Shown: one piece after another, positions 37,536 through 48,942 of the stretch
Position numbering within the stretch: position 1 is the stretch's first letter
Layout: every line of letters begins with the position of its first letter
Source: Whalleya microplaca
Taxonomy: Eukaryota > Ascomycota > Sordariomycetes > Xylariales > Xylariaceae
Assembly: GCA_022497155.1 (NCBI GenBank)
Contig: MU385731.1
Span: 62,001-126,000, forward strand
Length of the DNA: 64,000 bases
Reading direction: 5' to 3'
The notes under the pieces: generated by a model
What the model was told of the DNA's origin: nothing
Databases searched by the model: none
The model's input: the letters and a program-made list of their open reading frames with translations, nothing else
Position numbers and translations under genes: made by a program

Positions 37536-37676
37536 TTATAGGAAACATAGCCATGGTTGTGAATTAAAAGAATGAAAGCTAATTACCGTTGACTGTTCCT
37601 TCTCTGGCTGAGCAATCGGCGACGCCATAATAGCCGCTGCCTGGGCTAAGATCATTGCAATATAAGCGAACTGCAT
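37210..37676 (-). CDS. Putative small secreted cysteine-containing peptide, interrupted by the assembly gap
   Basis: On the minus strand an ATG at 37674-37676 opens MQFAYIAMILAQAAAIMASP, a convincing signal peptide, followed by IAQPEKEQST and a GTAATT donor after base 37587 (90 bases, 30 codons, phase 0). Beyond the gap, an acceptor TTACTCAG precedes 37210-37248, which reads DGENVCKKNSCF and then TAG, also phase 0. The sequence between contains homopolymers and 10 N, so at least one middle exon may be missing. The shape (signal peptide, short, late cysteines) is that of a small secreted protein or effector candidate. It is an inference from two short exons, with no family recognised. Confidence 0.4.
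37310..37534. other. Assembly gap with long homopolymer runs
   Basis: Ten N at 37449-37458, flanked by a poly-T run (about 37321-37339), 36 G (about 37340-37375), and C runs ending in about 35 C (to 37534). Runs of this length and G/C symmetry are typical of failed sequencing or gap-filling artefacts and should not be read as coding, although a glycine/proline-rich frame can be drawn through them. The flanks share an imperfect inverted repeat, GGAAACATAGCCATG on the right against the complement GGAAACATAACTATG on the left. Confidence 0.9.
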
Positions 37677-39674
37677 TGTGCTGGAAAGAAATAGGACTTA
37701 GAATCGAAAGGGAAATGATAGAAGCGATACTACCAAGAATTGATAAGAGTAATTGTATTGCTGTTTATTATCTCTAGCTCTCTACTTCCTCACCTAGCTT
37801 CAGGGAAGCTCTCTCGTATTTATGTTGTAACCCGAGTGCTTTTACCATAGCTAGCATTATTATGAGTGGATACTGTCAATCATACTTTCTACCACATCCA
37901 TATCACCCGGACGTTAACAAATTCATCATCATCATACCACATCGGTATCCAACAATGCCAAGTTATAAAGTAAATTTTGTTTCGCCACCCCTGAGATCTC
38001 TTGTAATCCACCGGGTTCAATGGCACATTCTTTTATTGTCATAGTAGCTAGGCTTGTAAATCCTTTGAGAACACTTCGCGATATGAGTCTCACGCCACCT
38101 GGACATTTTTGATGTTTTGATAGCGGCTTATAACTAGATGATATAGAAACGTCTCACTAAAACAGCAGATCAAACAAAAGAACCCAATTTGGTATAATGA
38201 ATCTACAAGCTACTAATTTGTACTTACCGGTAAATAGAAACTAGGTGAGGATTTAAGAAATCAAGAGGCTACTTGCCATATTTAGTGACAATCACTATAA
38301 AGGTTGATTGTGAAACTTATCGATATATAAATGCTAGTGTGACAATGTAAGGTTAAAGCTTACAAGTCAAGAAACTTACTCCGTATGAAAAATACAAATG
38401 ATATTCCACTCTGGTATACTTTGTATCGTAATAGAGAAAAAGTTATAAAACAAAACTAGAAAAATAAAAACATACAACACCGGGGATTCGCTGGTCGTCA
38501 CCGACCCAACTACTAATCTGGCGGTATCTGGCTTATCTAGGGCAGAGCGGACGGGATGCCGAGTTTTCCAGGTCCTATGGTCGTATGTGGCAGTATGTAG
38601 GATTATTTCTGTCTATATTCTACGTAGAGTGCCCATGTTATGGAAGTAGGGGTGCTTTTCTGCCCACGGAGCCACAGCGTTTAGCAAAAGTTGAAGATAC
38701 ACTCCGACAAGGGACCATGGATTTCAAAGGGTAATCAATTAAAACATCCGCACTCTTGTGCTCCTGTAGATAACATTTAGAACTTGAGGAATCGAGAAAT
38801 GAAAGCTGTGAGACCATTATATCGACACAGTAGTAAACTGTCGCGATATAATCATGGAATACTATAAATAGGTTTCAAAGTTACCCTAGCTAGGCCTCGC
38901 TTTATCACGGTTCGAATTGACAAGACCCCTGCACAGATCTACTCCCCTGCTCCCCTGCGCCCTTAAATCCTAGCCGTTGGAAATGCTAGCGTCAGCAATA
39001 CACATCATATGACCAAACGGTACCGTTAGGGAAATTATTAATTTATAAAGGTCAGCTACATATACTCCATTCAAAATGGCTGGCGCCATCAGATACAAAC
39101 AATGAGATGTTACTGAGAATCAACATGTGGTCGATCGGGCCGATTATGAAACACATATGTATACACAGCTCGATTTGAAGTTACTCTCCTATCTTGTTTG
39201 TTAGACAAAAGAAAAATATTACGCTTTATATCTTCTGCATACCTGTGTGTTAGTTCGCCTCTAGAAGTCGAGCATCCTCGTGCCTGAACTGAGAAAGGGG
39301 GTTCACGAAGATCTCATATCTAATTGGTGATTCAAAACGTTTGGACTACATGCAAGACCCGGACATTTGAATTACCTCTAGTCTTGATATAAGAGCACGT
39401 TTACTGAATTGTGTGTGATATTATATATAATGAGAACTAGATATACTAGCTCTCAAAAGCCAGGTTCACTCTTGCGATCAACTGTTAACGATGCGATGCC
39501 TAGGGTCATTTCACAGAGGGGTGACCCAAGACTCACAATCTATGTTATTTCCAGAAACCAAAGACATCATACAGTAAGATCTAAGGCCTAATACTGAACT
39601 CCGAAGGATAACCGGAGTTGATATCTAGCCCACACGCCGGGAGGCATTCTCTAGAAAAATGAAAATCCAAACAC
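37677..39674. other. AT-rich spacer before the carotenoid genes
   Basis: About 2 kb with open frames no longer than 60 codons and no recognisable feature. The right end holds the 3' UTR of the phytoene desaturase gene. Confidence 0.45.
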
Positions 39675-41470
39675 TTACACATCTAACATAGGACGGCATA
39701 GATGTACCACAAGCGCAACCAAAACCGCCAACAGCATATATACAACCATCCCATACCCCGGCCTCTGCAGCCGATCCAACTGCTTCGTCATCCCCGTCTG
39801 CGGAACCCCGCGGTCCCGAATCCGACTCGGCACGCCCTTCCACGGTACCCTCAACTTAAAATCTTGCAGTATCTGCTCAGCCGTGATCTTGGCGCCCGCG
39901 AGCACGATCGGGACGCCCGTGCCCGGGTGCGTGCTGGCGCCGACGAAATACGCGTTCCGGACCCCGCCGCGCGCCCGCGTCCCCGGGCGGAACGCCAGCA
40001 CGTTGAGGAAGCTGTGGCTCAGCCCCAGGATCGCCCCCTTGTCCAGGTTGAACTTGGCCTCCCAGGCGCGCGGGTCGTTGACGATCTCGTGCGTGATCAG
40101 GTCCGCTAGCGGCGGCGAGCAGCCCGTGCGCGCCGCGATGGTCGAGAGCACCGCCTGCCGCGCGCGGGACACGAGCGCGGGCCACTCCTCCGTCTCGCGC
40201 GGGAGCCCCTTGTCCGACCGCGCGAAGCCGCGGGACTGGCGCAGGTGGCCCGTGGGCACGAGCGCGATCACGGCGTCGGTGCCGTCGGGGGCCGCGCTCG
40301 CGTCGATGCGGCTCGGGACGTTGACGTAGAAGCTCGGCTCCTGGGGCAGGGACTGGCGCTCGAAGATGGCGTCGAAGGACTCCCGGTACTCGTCCGCGAG
40401 GAAGATGTTGTGCGTCTGCAGCTCGGGGACTTTCCGCGACAGGCTCCAGTAGAACGAGATCGAGCTGCACGAACTGTCTCGCTGACGCAAGGACGTGGCG
40501 TAGCGCCGCACGCTCGCGGTCTGGGGGAAGAGGTGCGAGTAGGCGTATACGAGGTCTGCGTTCACGACGACTACGTCCGCTTCGAGGGTCTCGCCTGATT
40601 CTAACTGAACCCCTCGCGCTGTCTTGCCGTCTGGGTGCGTGAGGATTTGCTTCACCGGCGTGTTGAGTCGGTATTCCACCCCTAGCCTCTCGCCAACTTT
40701 CACAAGCGCCTGTAATATGACATGGAACCCGCCCCTGGGATACCAGATGCCCTCCGCGAGCTCTGTATATTGGAGCAAGGAGTACGTGGCGGGGGCATCG
40801 AAAGGTGACATGCCCATATACATAGTAGCGAACGTGAAGACCCTCCTAAGCCTCTCAGACCAGAAATACTTGCTCGCGCGGTTCCAGATGGAATGCAAGG
40901 GGTGCAACTTAAGGCCGGTCAAGATGAAGTGCGGCACTACCAGATCCAAAAAGCTAGTAAAGTTCTTATGCAGGACCTCGCTGACGCTGAGCTCGTAATG
41001 CTGGTGAGCCTCGCGCAACCACGCCAGATACCGCAGGAATCCGTCCTTGCCCTCCCAGCGCTCGATCTGCGCCTTCATGCGCGCGAGGTCCGTCGACAGC
41101 TCGAAGGTCTCACCGTCCGCGAACCACACATTGTAGTTGGTCGGACACCGCAGCAGCTCTACGCCCTCGGCTTCGAGGGTCGTGTCCAGGTCGTGGAAGG
41201 CCTCCTGGAAGAGCTTGGGAAGCAGTAGTAATGATGGCCCCTGGTCGAACCGGTACCCCTCGTGGTGGATCAGGCTACATCGTCCGCCTGTGAACGAGTT
41301 CTTCTCTAATACCGTTACAGAGAACCCAGCTTTGGCGAGGCGAGCAGCTGTCGCTATGCCGCCAGTGCCGGCGCCTGATATGGTGTTAGTGGTATGAAGC
41401 AAGTGGTGAGTTGCAGGTTGGTTAAATTCTCACCGATGATTACCGCCCTCTTCTTCCCTGACTTAGACAT
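39675..41470 (-). CDS. carB: Phytoene desaturase (CarB/AL-1 type)
   Basis: FAD-dependent enzyme that introduces double bonds into colourless phytoene to give lycopene or more desaturated carotenes, membrane-associated. Exon 1 is 41434-41470, the intron 41375-41433 (GTGAGA...ATCAG) and exon 2 is 39675-41374, giving 578 residues, within the fungal range. The N-terminal FAD-binding motif VIIGAGTGGIATAARLAKAG spans the intron, followed by LEKNSFTGGRCSLI and GYRFDQGPSLLLLP. Near the C-terminus is the bacterial-type phytoene dehydrogenase signature NAYFVGASTHPGTGVPIVLA. The last 25 residues form a hydrophobic anchor (MVVYMLLAVLVALVVHL). It lies downstream of the cyclase/synthase gene in the same orientation, separated by 0.94 kb. 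In other fungi this pair is light-induced; no regulatory site is proven here. Confidence 0.96.
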
Positions 41471-42405
41471 TTCTGTCTGCACCTCAGTTCAACGAAAAGA
41501 AAACGAGACTTAAAATAACAATTATCATAGAAAATGTATTATATCTCAAACAATGGAAGGAGAAATAGATGAACCACCATGGATCGTCGCTCTTCAAGCA
41601 ATATCTGGCGGTTCACGATCATCTAAGAAGCCGAGCATCGTTAGCATCGACGAATCAGATGGCAAAGACATTGACTTACACAGACAGTTCACGGAGAGGC
41701 TGACCATCTGATTCCTCTTGCACTATCAAACAGGAGACACACTACACTCCATCCAAGCTCGCGCAGCACAAAATCCCACGGGATCGTAATAATTCAACCA
41801 GATCCGATACTACGTACGTATACAACAACCGTCACATATTGATATTCATTCAATGTCTTGATTCATCATTGCCAGGAACGGATTACACACATACGAGAAG
41901 GCGGCCCGGGAATGCTAGCCGCGCTAGGGAAAAGAAGCACACAAATGACATGCAAGGCACGCTGGAAGTCTAAAGTCTCACTTCATGATTCATCATTCTA
42001 GCAGCACTAAATGGCCACCCAGCTGGGCTTGTTAGTGCAACCGAAAGGTAAGGTACAATCTTGCGGTGAGAGAATAACGCGTTTTAACAATATGCACATT
42101 TTTGGTTCGATCCTTGTGTAGATTTAAAGACCCTGAAATCAATCCTCAGGTAAGTACTTAGTCGGCCAAACATATGATCCAGAAAGCTGCTTGCGGCTAA
42201 CAGCACGGCTTAATATGAATACTACGAGCAGTGTGCGAAAATAGACAATATTTTAAGAAACTGAATGTTTGATGTCGTGAAGTTCTCAACAGTTATGTGT
42301 AGTAACGGTCAAATTCAGAAACAAAAGGGGTAATTTGTCTACGCTGCGCTTTTATGTCTGAATTTCAGAAGAATTATTCGCATATCCAACTGCACACTTT
42401 CGAAG
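41471..42405. other. Intergenic region between carB and carRA
   Basis: About 0.9 kb containing the carB promoter and the carRA 3' UTR. No frame of note. A GGTTCGATCC string near 42113 resembles a tRNA B box, but no A box lies at the right distance. Confidence 0.5.
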
Positions 42406-44328
42406 TCACTGGGCTGAGAGATTCTTCCACGCGACCCATACACGTCTCGATAGAGGAACCGTAGCTCGGCCCCTTTTTGTACTTGAAGGGACGCCGCGAT
42501 TCTCTCGCAGAACTCGGCCGATTTCCATATAACTTTCCACGGCGACGATTAAGGGGCCGCGAACTTCAGGGGGTAGCATCTCCATCGTGCCTCGTGATCG
42601 TTCATATTCCTTGAAAGCCTTATCAAGAAGCTTCTGTCTGAGACTTTCCACTTTAGATTGTCTAGGATTTCTGATAATGTCCTGTGGTGTCAGGCCTTCT
42701 TTCTTCAACCAATTTGTGGGCAGGTAGACTCGGCCTATCTCAGCGTCTACGAGGATATCGCGTGTAATATTGACGTACTGCAGCGCGTAACCCATGGTCT
42801 GAGCAGCGAGAATAAGGGTGGATTCCTCAGGCCTTGGTAGTCTAGTGTTGCTATGATTGAAGACGAGCCATAAGCACAGCTCTCCAACGGTGCTGGCTAC
42901 ATGATCTGCATATATCTGAAGATCTAATTCATCCTTGATAGGAAACTGGGTATTAGATTGCTTGAGATCATTGTTTGAAAACGATAGGTCCATCTTGAAA
43001 CCTTCTAAAAGGTTATAGAGCGGCCGGCTCGGAAGAAGCTTTGCCGGCAAAAGTTTCAAAGCTGACCTCGTTGATTTTGGGAAGTTATTCTCTACGAATT
43101 TGCTGATAGTGGAGGATGGTGCCTGGTCTTCGGAAGCATAGACAAGATCAAGGTACCTAGTCAACTTGTTGATCCACCCTAAAGCTTCAGTCTCGGTCTG
43201 GGCTTCATCGACCAAGTCGTCTGCTACTCTGCAAAAGGAATACCTAAAAATAATCAGGAAGAATTAGTAAGGCGAGGCAGTCGAGTTACTCACAAAAGAA
43301 CAAGATCAATGCGAAGGCGGCCTGGAAAGACCGAGCTGGCTAAGTAAAAACTTCGACTCTTGCGCCGCAATGTCGCAACAGCGTCCCGGATGCCCTTCAC
43401 CCGCTCCATATCATACTTCGCAGGGTCCATGATAACGGCTTTGAGCAGAAGACTAGGATGAGGTGTTCCTGGAACTTCGGGAAACAACTCAGGAAACGTG
43501 TTGAGGACGGCCATGCCTCTGTCGAAAGCGACCAGGCCAAAGACAATCAGAGCATTGGTAACGAGGAAAAAGGTAGCTTCTTCCAACTCAAGACTACCCC
43601 ACACACACCGGTCCAGCTTTGTGCCAGATTCAATAGACCATGTTCCTCTCCCTAGAGCAAGCTCATCCACGATCCAGAGATAAATCGTCGGCAATATGAT
43701 GGGAGTCACAACGCAAGCCGTGGGAAGGCTGATCAGAAAATAGCTCGAGAATGTCCAGGTGAGGAAGGCGAAGGGACAGGCCCAGACGAGGATAAGGCCA
43801 AGATATGTTCCCTCGCCCCCTTTTCTTATAAGAGACGCCCCTATGGCAATGAATCCAACCAGGAAGACCTGTCCGATAGTCCTGATCCATCGCACCTTTG
43901 CTGAAGCGTCACTCTTATTTGAGAGAAACTGTGCATGCAAAATAGGCTTATTCAAAAGTATGTATATCATGGACGTGATATAAGTCTGGATGATGAAGAA
44001 AAACAACTCCTCTGCTGGAACACCAAAGAGCCGCGGCCCGATTATGGCATCAGGGGGATAAGTCCAGATGCCATGCCGTATTAAATATGCGTCCCATGGC
44101 AGTGTTGCGAAGAAGGCGATGAGTATGAGTGCTAAGGTCTTATACAAATCGAGCCTTGTAAGCAACGGTCTTATGATGAATGTGAGAAGACCAGCCAGGG
44201 GTATAGTGTACTTAAGATGTCTTCTCCATGAGTCAGTTATAAAGTGTCTCTCAGCAAGAGAGATAAAAATGGTTATTTAGATAGGGGTAGGATTATGAAA
44301 CTCACACAATGGCATAATCGTAGGCCAT
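42406..44328 (-). CDS. carRA: Bifunctional lycopene cyclase/phytoene synthase (CarRA/AL-2 type)
   Basis: A fusion enzyme that condenses two geranylgeranyl diphosphates to phytoene and later cyclises the ends of lycopene-type carotenes. Exons are 44306-44328, 43294-44220 and 42406-43243, with introns 44221-44305 and 43244-43293, giving 595 residues. The tiny first exon gives MAYDYAIV and splices to HLKYTIPLAGLL, matching the start of AL-2-type proteins. The N-terminal half, to about residue 240, is a multi-spanning cyclase domain (LPWDAYLIRHGIWTYPP, VPAEELFFFIIQTYITS). The C-terminal half is the squalene/phytoene synthase domain, with Asp-rich motifs DDLVDEA at about 325-331 and NITRDILVDAEIGRVYLP further on. 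Both domains look intact. It sits upstream of carB on the same strand and starts 0.8 kb from the divergent thioesterase gene. Confidence 0.96.
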
Positions 44329-45118
44329 GATATATGTTAGAGACGCCTCAGAATGGATGACTCGTCGAACCCAATCCGGGATCCTGCCTAAGTTTCGCTG
44401 TTACGGCTCAGGGGTAGCATATCGCGCGGTCCATATTTATAATAAGGTTTTCTTTGTGAGATTACCGAGAGCGTAGGGACATAAAAGAATCGGTGCAGCC
44501 AAAGCTATGGGATGCTCGATTACGACAGCGGCTCAGCAGCAGCCGCATTGCATTACCAGAAGGAGTCTTGTCCGTATTGACTTCTGTCTCGGACTTAGTC
44601 ATAACCGGACAGCAGCTCATGGACGGGCTCGACTTTAGGGCAGCCATGACGGAAGGCGGAGTAGCGTGAAGCTTAGTTCATGAGATCATAGATTAAGGTT
44701 GACCGGAGAAGTGTGAGGAATTTAGGAATGTTCGTGTAAATGAATGTCTTAGCTATACGAACATCCAGGCAGGCAGTCCAGGATGTTGTGGGTTGGAGTC
44801 TCGACTATGCGGATTATGCATCTATGTAGGTAGCAGACGAGACGCTAGGACCAACCGTCCATGGCAGGGCAGCAGGGGTAAGCTCGCTACCAGAGCCGCT
44901 AAAGCATGCCAGATCTTGGGTCATCTTCATCCCTGACCTCGTCCCTCATCCGACAAGGTCCTGTAAACTCCTGCAAACTGCCGCGAACACCCGCCAACGA
45001 ACACCCGCCAACAAGCACCCTTCCGTCTGCGTGTCTCACTCCTCCCACCAGGGCCGTCAGGGGAGCCTCAAACCACACACCACCCAGCTTCATCACATGA
45101 GTCGATGTGCTCTGGGAC
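44329..45118. promoter_or_regulatory. Shared upstream region of carRA and the thioesterase gene
   Basis: A 790-bp divergent intergenic region. It must include both promoters. The sequence is mixed in composition, with GATC cores (for example near 44380), but I cannot assign a White-Collar-type light element from sequence alone. Short frames at 44462-44647 and 44899-45120 look like chance. Confidence 0.45.
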
Positions 45119-46171
45119 ATGATAATGCTGCGGCCAAGAGCAACGCAGCTATGCCAGCGGGCATTAGCGAGGCCAATCCCTCCACGGCTGCTCCCACCGC
45201 ATCATAAGCCCGCGATATATCGAACGGCCCCGATTCCGCCGCGAGCTTTGCAACTTAGTGCCAGCAGACTCTTCACGAACTCACCAACATCACGTCTCGC
45301 CGAACAACCCCCAAAGCCTCACGATGATGCCACAGCCAAAGCCACACCAAGCACAAGCCCACCGCCCTCACAACCCCAACAACCCACCGAGCAACCACAA
45401 AACCCCCCCGATCCCACCGCAGAACCCCCCCGCGATCCTCCCCCTCCCCGCCGCCCCCGCCGTCGCGGCCTCTACTACGGCGCCGCCTTCCTGCTCGCAG
45501 GCATAATGCTAGGCAACCTCTTCCGCTTCACCATCGCGCCTCCCCCCCTGCCCGCCCCCCACACGCCCGAGGACGCGTACCTAGTATCGCGGATCGCGGC
45601 GCGCGGCGCACGCCTACCCATCGTGGAAGCCCTCAGCGCGGACCCGGCCTGGACGTCGTGGGACGCGTACAGCGGGCTGGCCACCTCGGGATCCCCGAAG
45701 GCGGTGCAGTCTCGTATAACCTCGGGCCCGATGGCGGGCTCGAACGGGCTCGCGTTCCAGCGCGTCTTCCACCGCGCGGAGACCGGCGAGGTGGTGGGTG
45801 TGGTGTACTTCGGCCCGGGCACCGCGGGATGGCCGGGCGTCGTGCACGGCGGCGCCCTGGCCACCGTGCTCGACGAGAGTCTGGGGCGGTGCGCGATCCT
45901 GCGGTTCCCCGCGCGCACGGGCGTGACGGCCCGCCTGGAGCTGGCGTACCGGGCTCCCGCGCTCACGAACGAGTTCTATGTCGTGCGTGCGCGGCCCGTC
46001 GTGTCGGAGGAGGACGAGGTCGTGGGGAGGGATGGCGTGAGGAGGAGCGAGAGGAAGTTGTGGGTCCAGGGCACGCTGGAGAATGATGGTGGGCGCGTGT
46101 GCGTGGAGGCGAAGGCGCTGTTTGTTGTGCCGAAGGGGGTCAAGTTGAAACCCCTGGTTGAGGAGTTTTAA
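45119..46171 (+). CDS. Hotdog-fold acyl-CoA thioesterase-like protein, likely mitochondrial
   Basis: Single exon, 350 residues from the ATG at 45119; another ATG in frame lies at 45125. The N-terminus is rich in Arg, Ala and Pro with few acidic residues, as in mitochondrial presequences. A proline-rich linker follows at about residues 60-115. A membrane helix lies at about 120-140 (GLYYGAAFLLAGIMLGNLF). The C-terminal part is a PaaI/4HBT-type hotdog domain with the signature WPGVVHGGALATVLDESLG and a later LELAYRAPALTNEFYVV strand pair; the HGG and the Asp-Glu in this motif are the usual active-site region. It most resembles fungal mitochondrial membrane-anchored thioesterase-like proteins. 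It is divergent from carRA and convergent with the cry-DASH gene; any link to carotenoids is unproven. Confidence 0.83.
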   Translation: MIMLRPRATQLCQRALARPIPPRLLPPHHKPAIYRTAPIPPRALQLSASRLFTNSPTSRLAEQPPKPHDDATAKATPSTSPPPSQPQQPTEQPQNPPDPTAEPPRDPPPPRRPRRRGLYYGAAFLLAGIMLGNLFRFTIAPPPLPAPHTPEDAYLVSRIAARGARLPIVEALSADPAWTSWDAYSGLATSGSPKAVQSRITSGPMAGSNGLAFQRVFHRAETGEVVGVVYFGPGTAGWPGVVHGGALATVLDESLGRCAILRFPARTGVTARLELAYRAPALTNEFYVVRARPVVSEEDEVVGRDGVRRSERKLWVQGTLENDGGRVCVEAKALFVVPKGVKLKPLVEEF

Positions 46172-46876
46172 GGGGGGAGATGTTGTAGCTCTAGATCAAT
46201 GAAGATCTTGGATATTTTGGAGTATCCTAAAAGGTAAATAAATACCTAAGCATGTGCGGGCTAGATTTGTCTGTGTATTCACATAACATGATGGGCGGGC
46301 GTTCAGCAACTGCGGTCAAGTAGAATGAAAAAAATATATCAATGTATTTCAAATCGGCCGTTTTCTCTATCTGAATACTCATGATGATGACAGTCCCACC
46401 CGAACACCTTGGCTGCCTTGTTTCAGAGGAATGATATATCATACTGTATAGTCTACGTAGTGGGAAAGTTGGCAATCAGCAAGAAGCGCTTGAAGCAATT
46501 GGTTAAGGTGGGCTTCTCATTTCTCGTGAGTGGGATTTCAATGCGTGTATGGCCGTAGCAGCGACGGTGCCTTTGGAGGGGCGCCGCTTCTTGCCGAACC
46601 TGGGGATGTGGGGGCTGATTTGGTTTGATAAGACGTATGGTATACGGGTTGAAACGATTCCACCGTCCGGTTGGACGGAAAATTCGACGAAAATGCCTTG
46701 CTTTCTTGTTCGTGATGCAGTCCTAGCCCCTGTTTAGCTTCTTTTCTTCTTGCTGGTTTTGGCTGGCGTGGCGGTAGTCTAGACGAAGGGGATGATATTG
46801 GTGGTGGTGACAGCGATCCTGGAGTAGTAAGTGGGAAATAAGTAGCAACGCTATGACTTGCCGAACTAGATTGATT
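46172..46876. other. Convergent 3' intergenic region
   Basis: About 0.7 kb between two convergent genes. Small frames here, such as 46549-46737, have no recognisable content. It should hold both 3' UTRs. Confidence 0.5.
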
Positions 46877-48942
46877 CTATCGCGGTTGGTCGGTTGGCCC
46901 CGGTTGCTGCGTTGGCCTGGGCGGTTGACCATAGGCTTGCGAGGAACCTCGACCACCTCTATACCCTCCTCCCCTGGGCCCGCCGTAACCACGACCTCGA
47001 TAGCCTCCGCCTCGCCCGCCACGGAATCCACCGCCGCGGGGATTTCTAGGTGCATCTGGTGGAAAATTCGTCCGCCGATCGTCCGCCGCCTTCTCGTTAC
47101 TGTTGGGTGCCTGAACATCTGCAGATGATGACTGCAACGTCTGAGTATTTGCACCACCACGCCCCTGACCTCGCCGGCGAACAAAGGGGCGTCTAGAACT
47201 TTTAGGCTTTCCATCAACCGAGAATTCAATTTTCTTCACGGGATCCTCGGCCAGTGCGAGGCCCGTTAGACCAAGGCGATCCCAGTCTTCCTTCGGGGTC
47301 GTCCAAGCCTGAAAGACATTTTCCAGCTTCTCAAGCTTTCGTACCTCCGGCACCCAGCAGCGAACATACTCTCCGTCCTTGTCGTAGTCAAATGCTTGTT
47401 TCACCGGGTTGAAAATTCGAGCTTCGCCCCGTGGATCGTTGCCCACGCCGGACACATATTGCCAATTCGCCCAGTTCGAAGAAACGTCGTAGTCAATTAG
47501 TAGCATCTCGTACCATTCGGCACCGTAGCGCCAGTCGATTTCGAGATGCTTGGCGAAAAAACTAGCCACGTTCTGTCGAGCCCGGTTCGAAGTGTACCCA
47601 GTGTGCAACAGCTCCCGTTGAGAAGCATCGATCAGTCCCATTCCCGTTGTGCCTTCAAACAGCCGCTGCAAAAGCTTGGTAATCCCATCTGGCGATTTAT
47701 TCTGATCATCTTCCGTCTCGTCTTTCTTGGGTGATTTCCATTTGTTGCTGTGGTCGTCTCGAAATCCAGACCGACGGAAAAGTTTCGCTCCAAATTTCCT
47801 GGTGCAAAGTCTCATATAGTCGCGCCATAGTAATTCAAATCGTATAGCCTTCGTGCCCTCGTTCTCTCCCTCGCCATATCCCTGGACCTCTGCGAATATC
47901 TCTTCCTTCCCGTCCTCAAACCCCAAAAGCCTCTCGTGAATTTGACGGCCGGTGATGCATCCTTGGGCAAGGAAGGCAGATAGCTTCGTGCTAAAGTCAG
48001 TGCCTAGTAAGCCATTTCGCGAATCCTTATACGCGTTCACACACCCTGACTTGATCAAATAATCGAGTCGGCTACGAGCGCTATCCTCGCCGCCACGGAA
48101 CGGGTGCGCCGACTTGGCTCCTTCAGGAAACTGTGGAGCCTTCGCTAAAGCGTCCTCCAGTGGGCGCACGAATGCCTCCGCGAAATCCTCATAGGAGGAT
48201 GGGATTTCAAACGGTTCTTCCTGGATCGGAATATCCGACTCCTCTACGGGCTGGGGCAAAGTGTCTTTCGAGGGCGTGGGAAACGTTGCTCTCGGCTTTT
48301 CTCGAAGTGGTTCCATCATCTTTCGGTATGTTGTGAAGATATCTGGAAGATCTTGGGCGGTCTCGATCTTCAGGTCACGACTGCATAGTTGACACATATT
48401 AGCAGCATTAACCTCGAGATCAATTACGTAACTTACTCATCGACGAAATATTTCTCGTCAACCCAGAGTTTGAAGTCAATTTTGAGACTTGAGCAAGCCT
48501 CTGATACGGCCTTCTCATCCTGCCTCTCCTCGGTGCCTTCTTCTCCAATCGTCCATACACCTCCGACGTCGAGGTCTTTCTGTCGTAGTCCATCCACAAT
48601 TTTCGTCAGTACCTGGTCATATTTTCCTATCCTGATCGTCAATCCGTTGCCTAGCTTCTCGAGGTTGTCCTTCAGGTTCCAAATCGACTGAGCGATGAAC
48701 TTGGCTCGATGGGGCCCACATCGCCAATAACCCCCCACCGCACTCCTGGCTTCGGGAAATGGCGATTTATTTCCTTCTTTGAGGAATCCTGATACCTCCA
48801 TTTGGTGCGGAAGCACCACGAAAAGGGGAAGGACGTGCGTGAATCCATGATCGGGGGTAGAAGCGAGATGGTGAAGGATGGGATTGTCCGACACACGCAG
48901 GTCCCGACGGACGAGGTAAATGAGGACGTTTCTCGCCGACAT
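46877..48942 (-). CDS. cry: Cryptochrome DASH with RGG-rich C-terminal tail
   Basis: Blue-light receptor/photolyase-family flavoprotein; cry-DASH proteins bind FAD and an antenna pterin and repair or bind cyclobutane dimers in single-stranded DNA or act in signalling. Exon 1 is 48437-48942, the intron 48381-48436 (GTAAGT...TGCAG) and exon 2 is 46877-48380, giving 669 residues. I chose the ATG at 48942 because MSARNVLIYLVRRDLRVSDN is the family start, though the frame is open for another 86 codons upstream. The FAD domain has FRGGEDSARSRLDYLI, TKLSAFLAQGCITGRQIHE, RFELLWRDYM, TGMGLIDASQRELLHTGY, SNRARQNVASF and WANWQYVSGVGNDPR, all classic for cry-DASH. The last 90 residues are Gly/Arg-rich (RGGGFRGGRGGGYRGRG), as in some fungal cry-DASH, suggesting RNA or single-stranded DNA binding. 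It is convergent with the thioesterase gene. Confidence 0.96.

Noticed and set aside
37264..37554. Glycine/proline-rich minus-strand frame
   Set aside because: It is a translation of G and C homopolymers and N bases in an assembly gap.
39877..40470. 197-codon frame within carB
   Set aside because: Out-of-frame shadow of the phytoene desaturase exon; Arg/Ala/Pro-rich low-complexity composition.
42050..42125. Possible tRNA (GGTTCGATCC B-box-like string)
   Set aside because: No A box at the proper distance upstream and no cloverleaf pairing.
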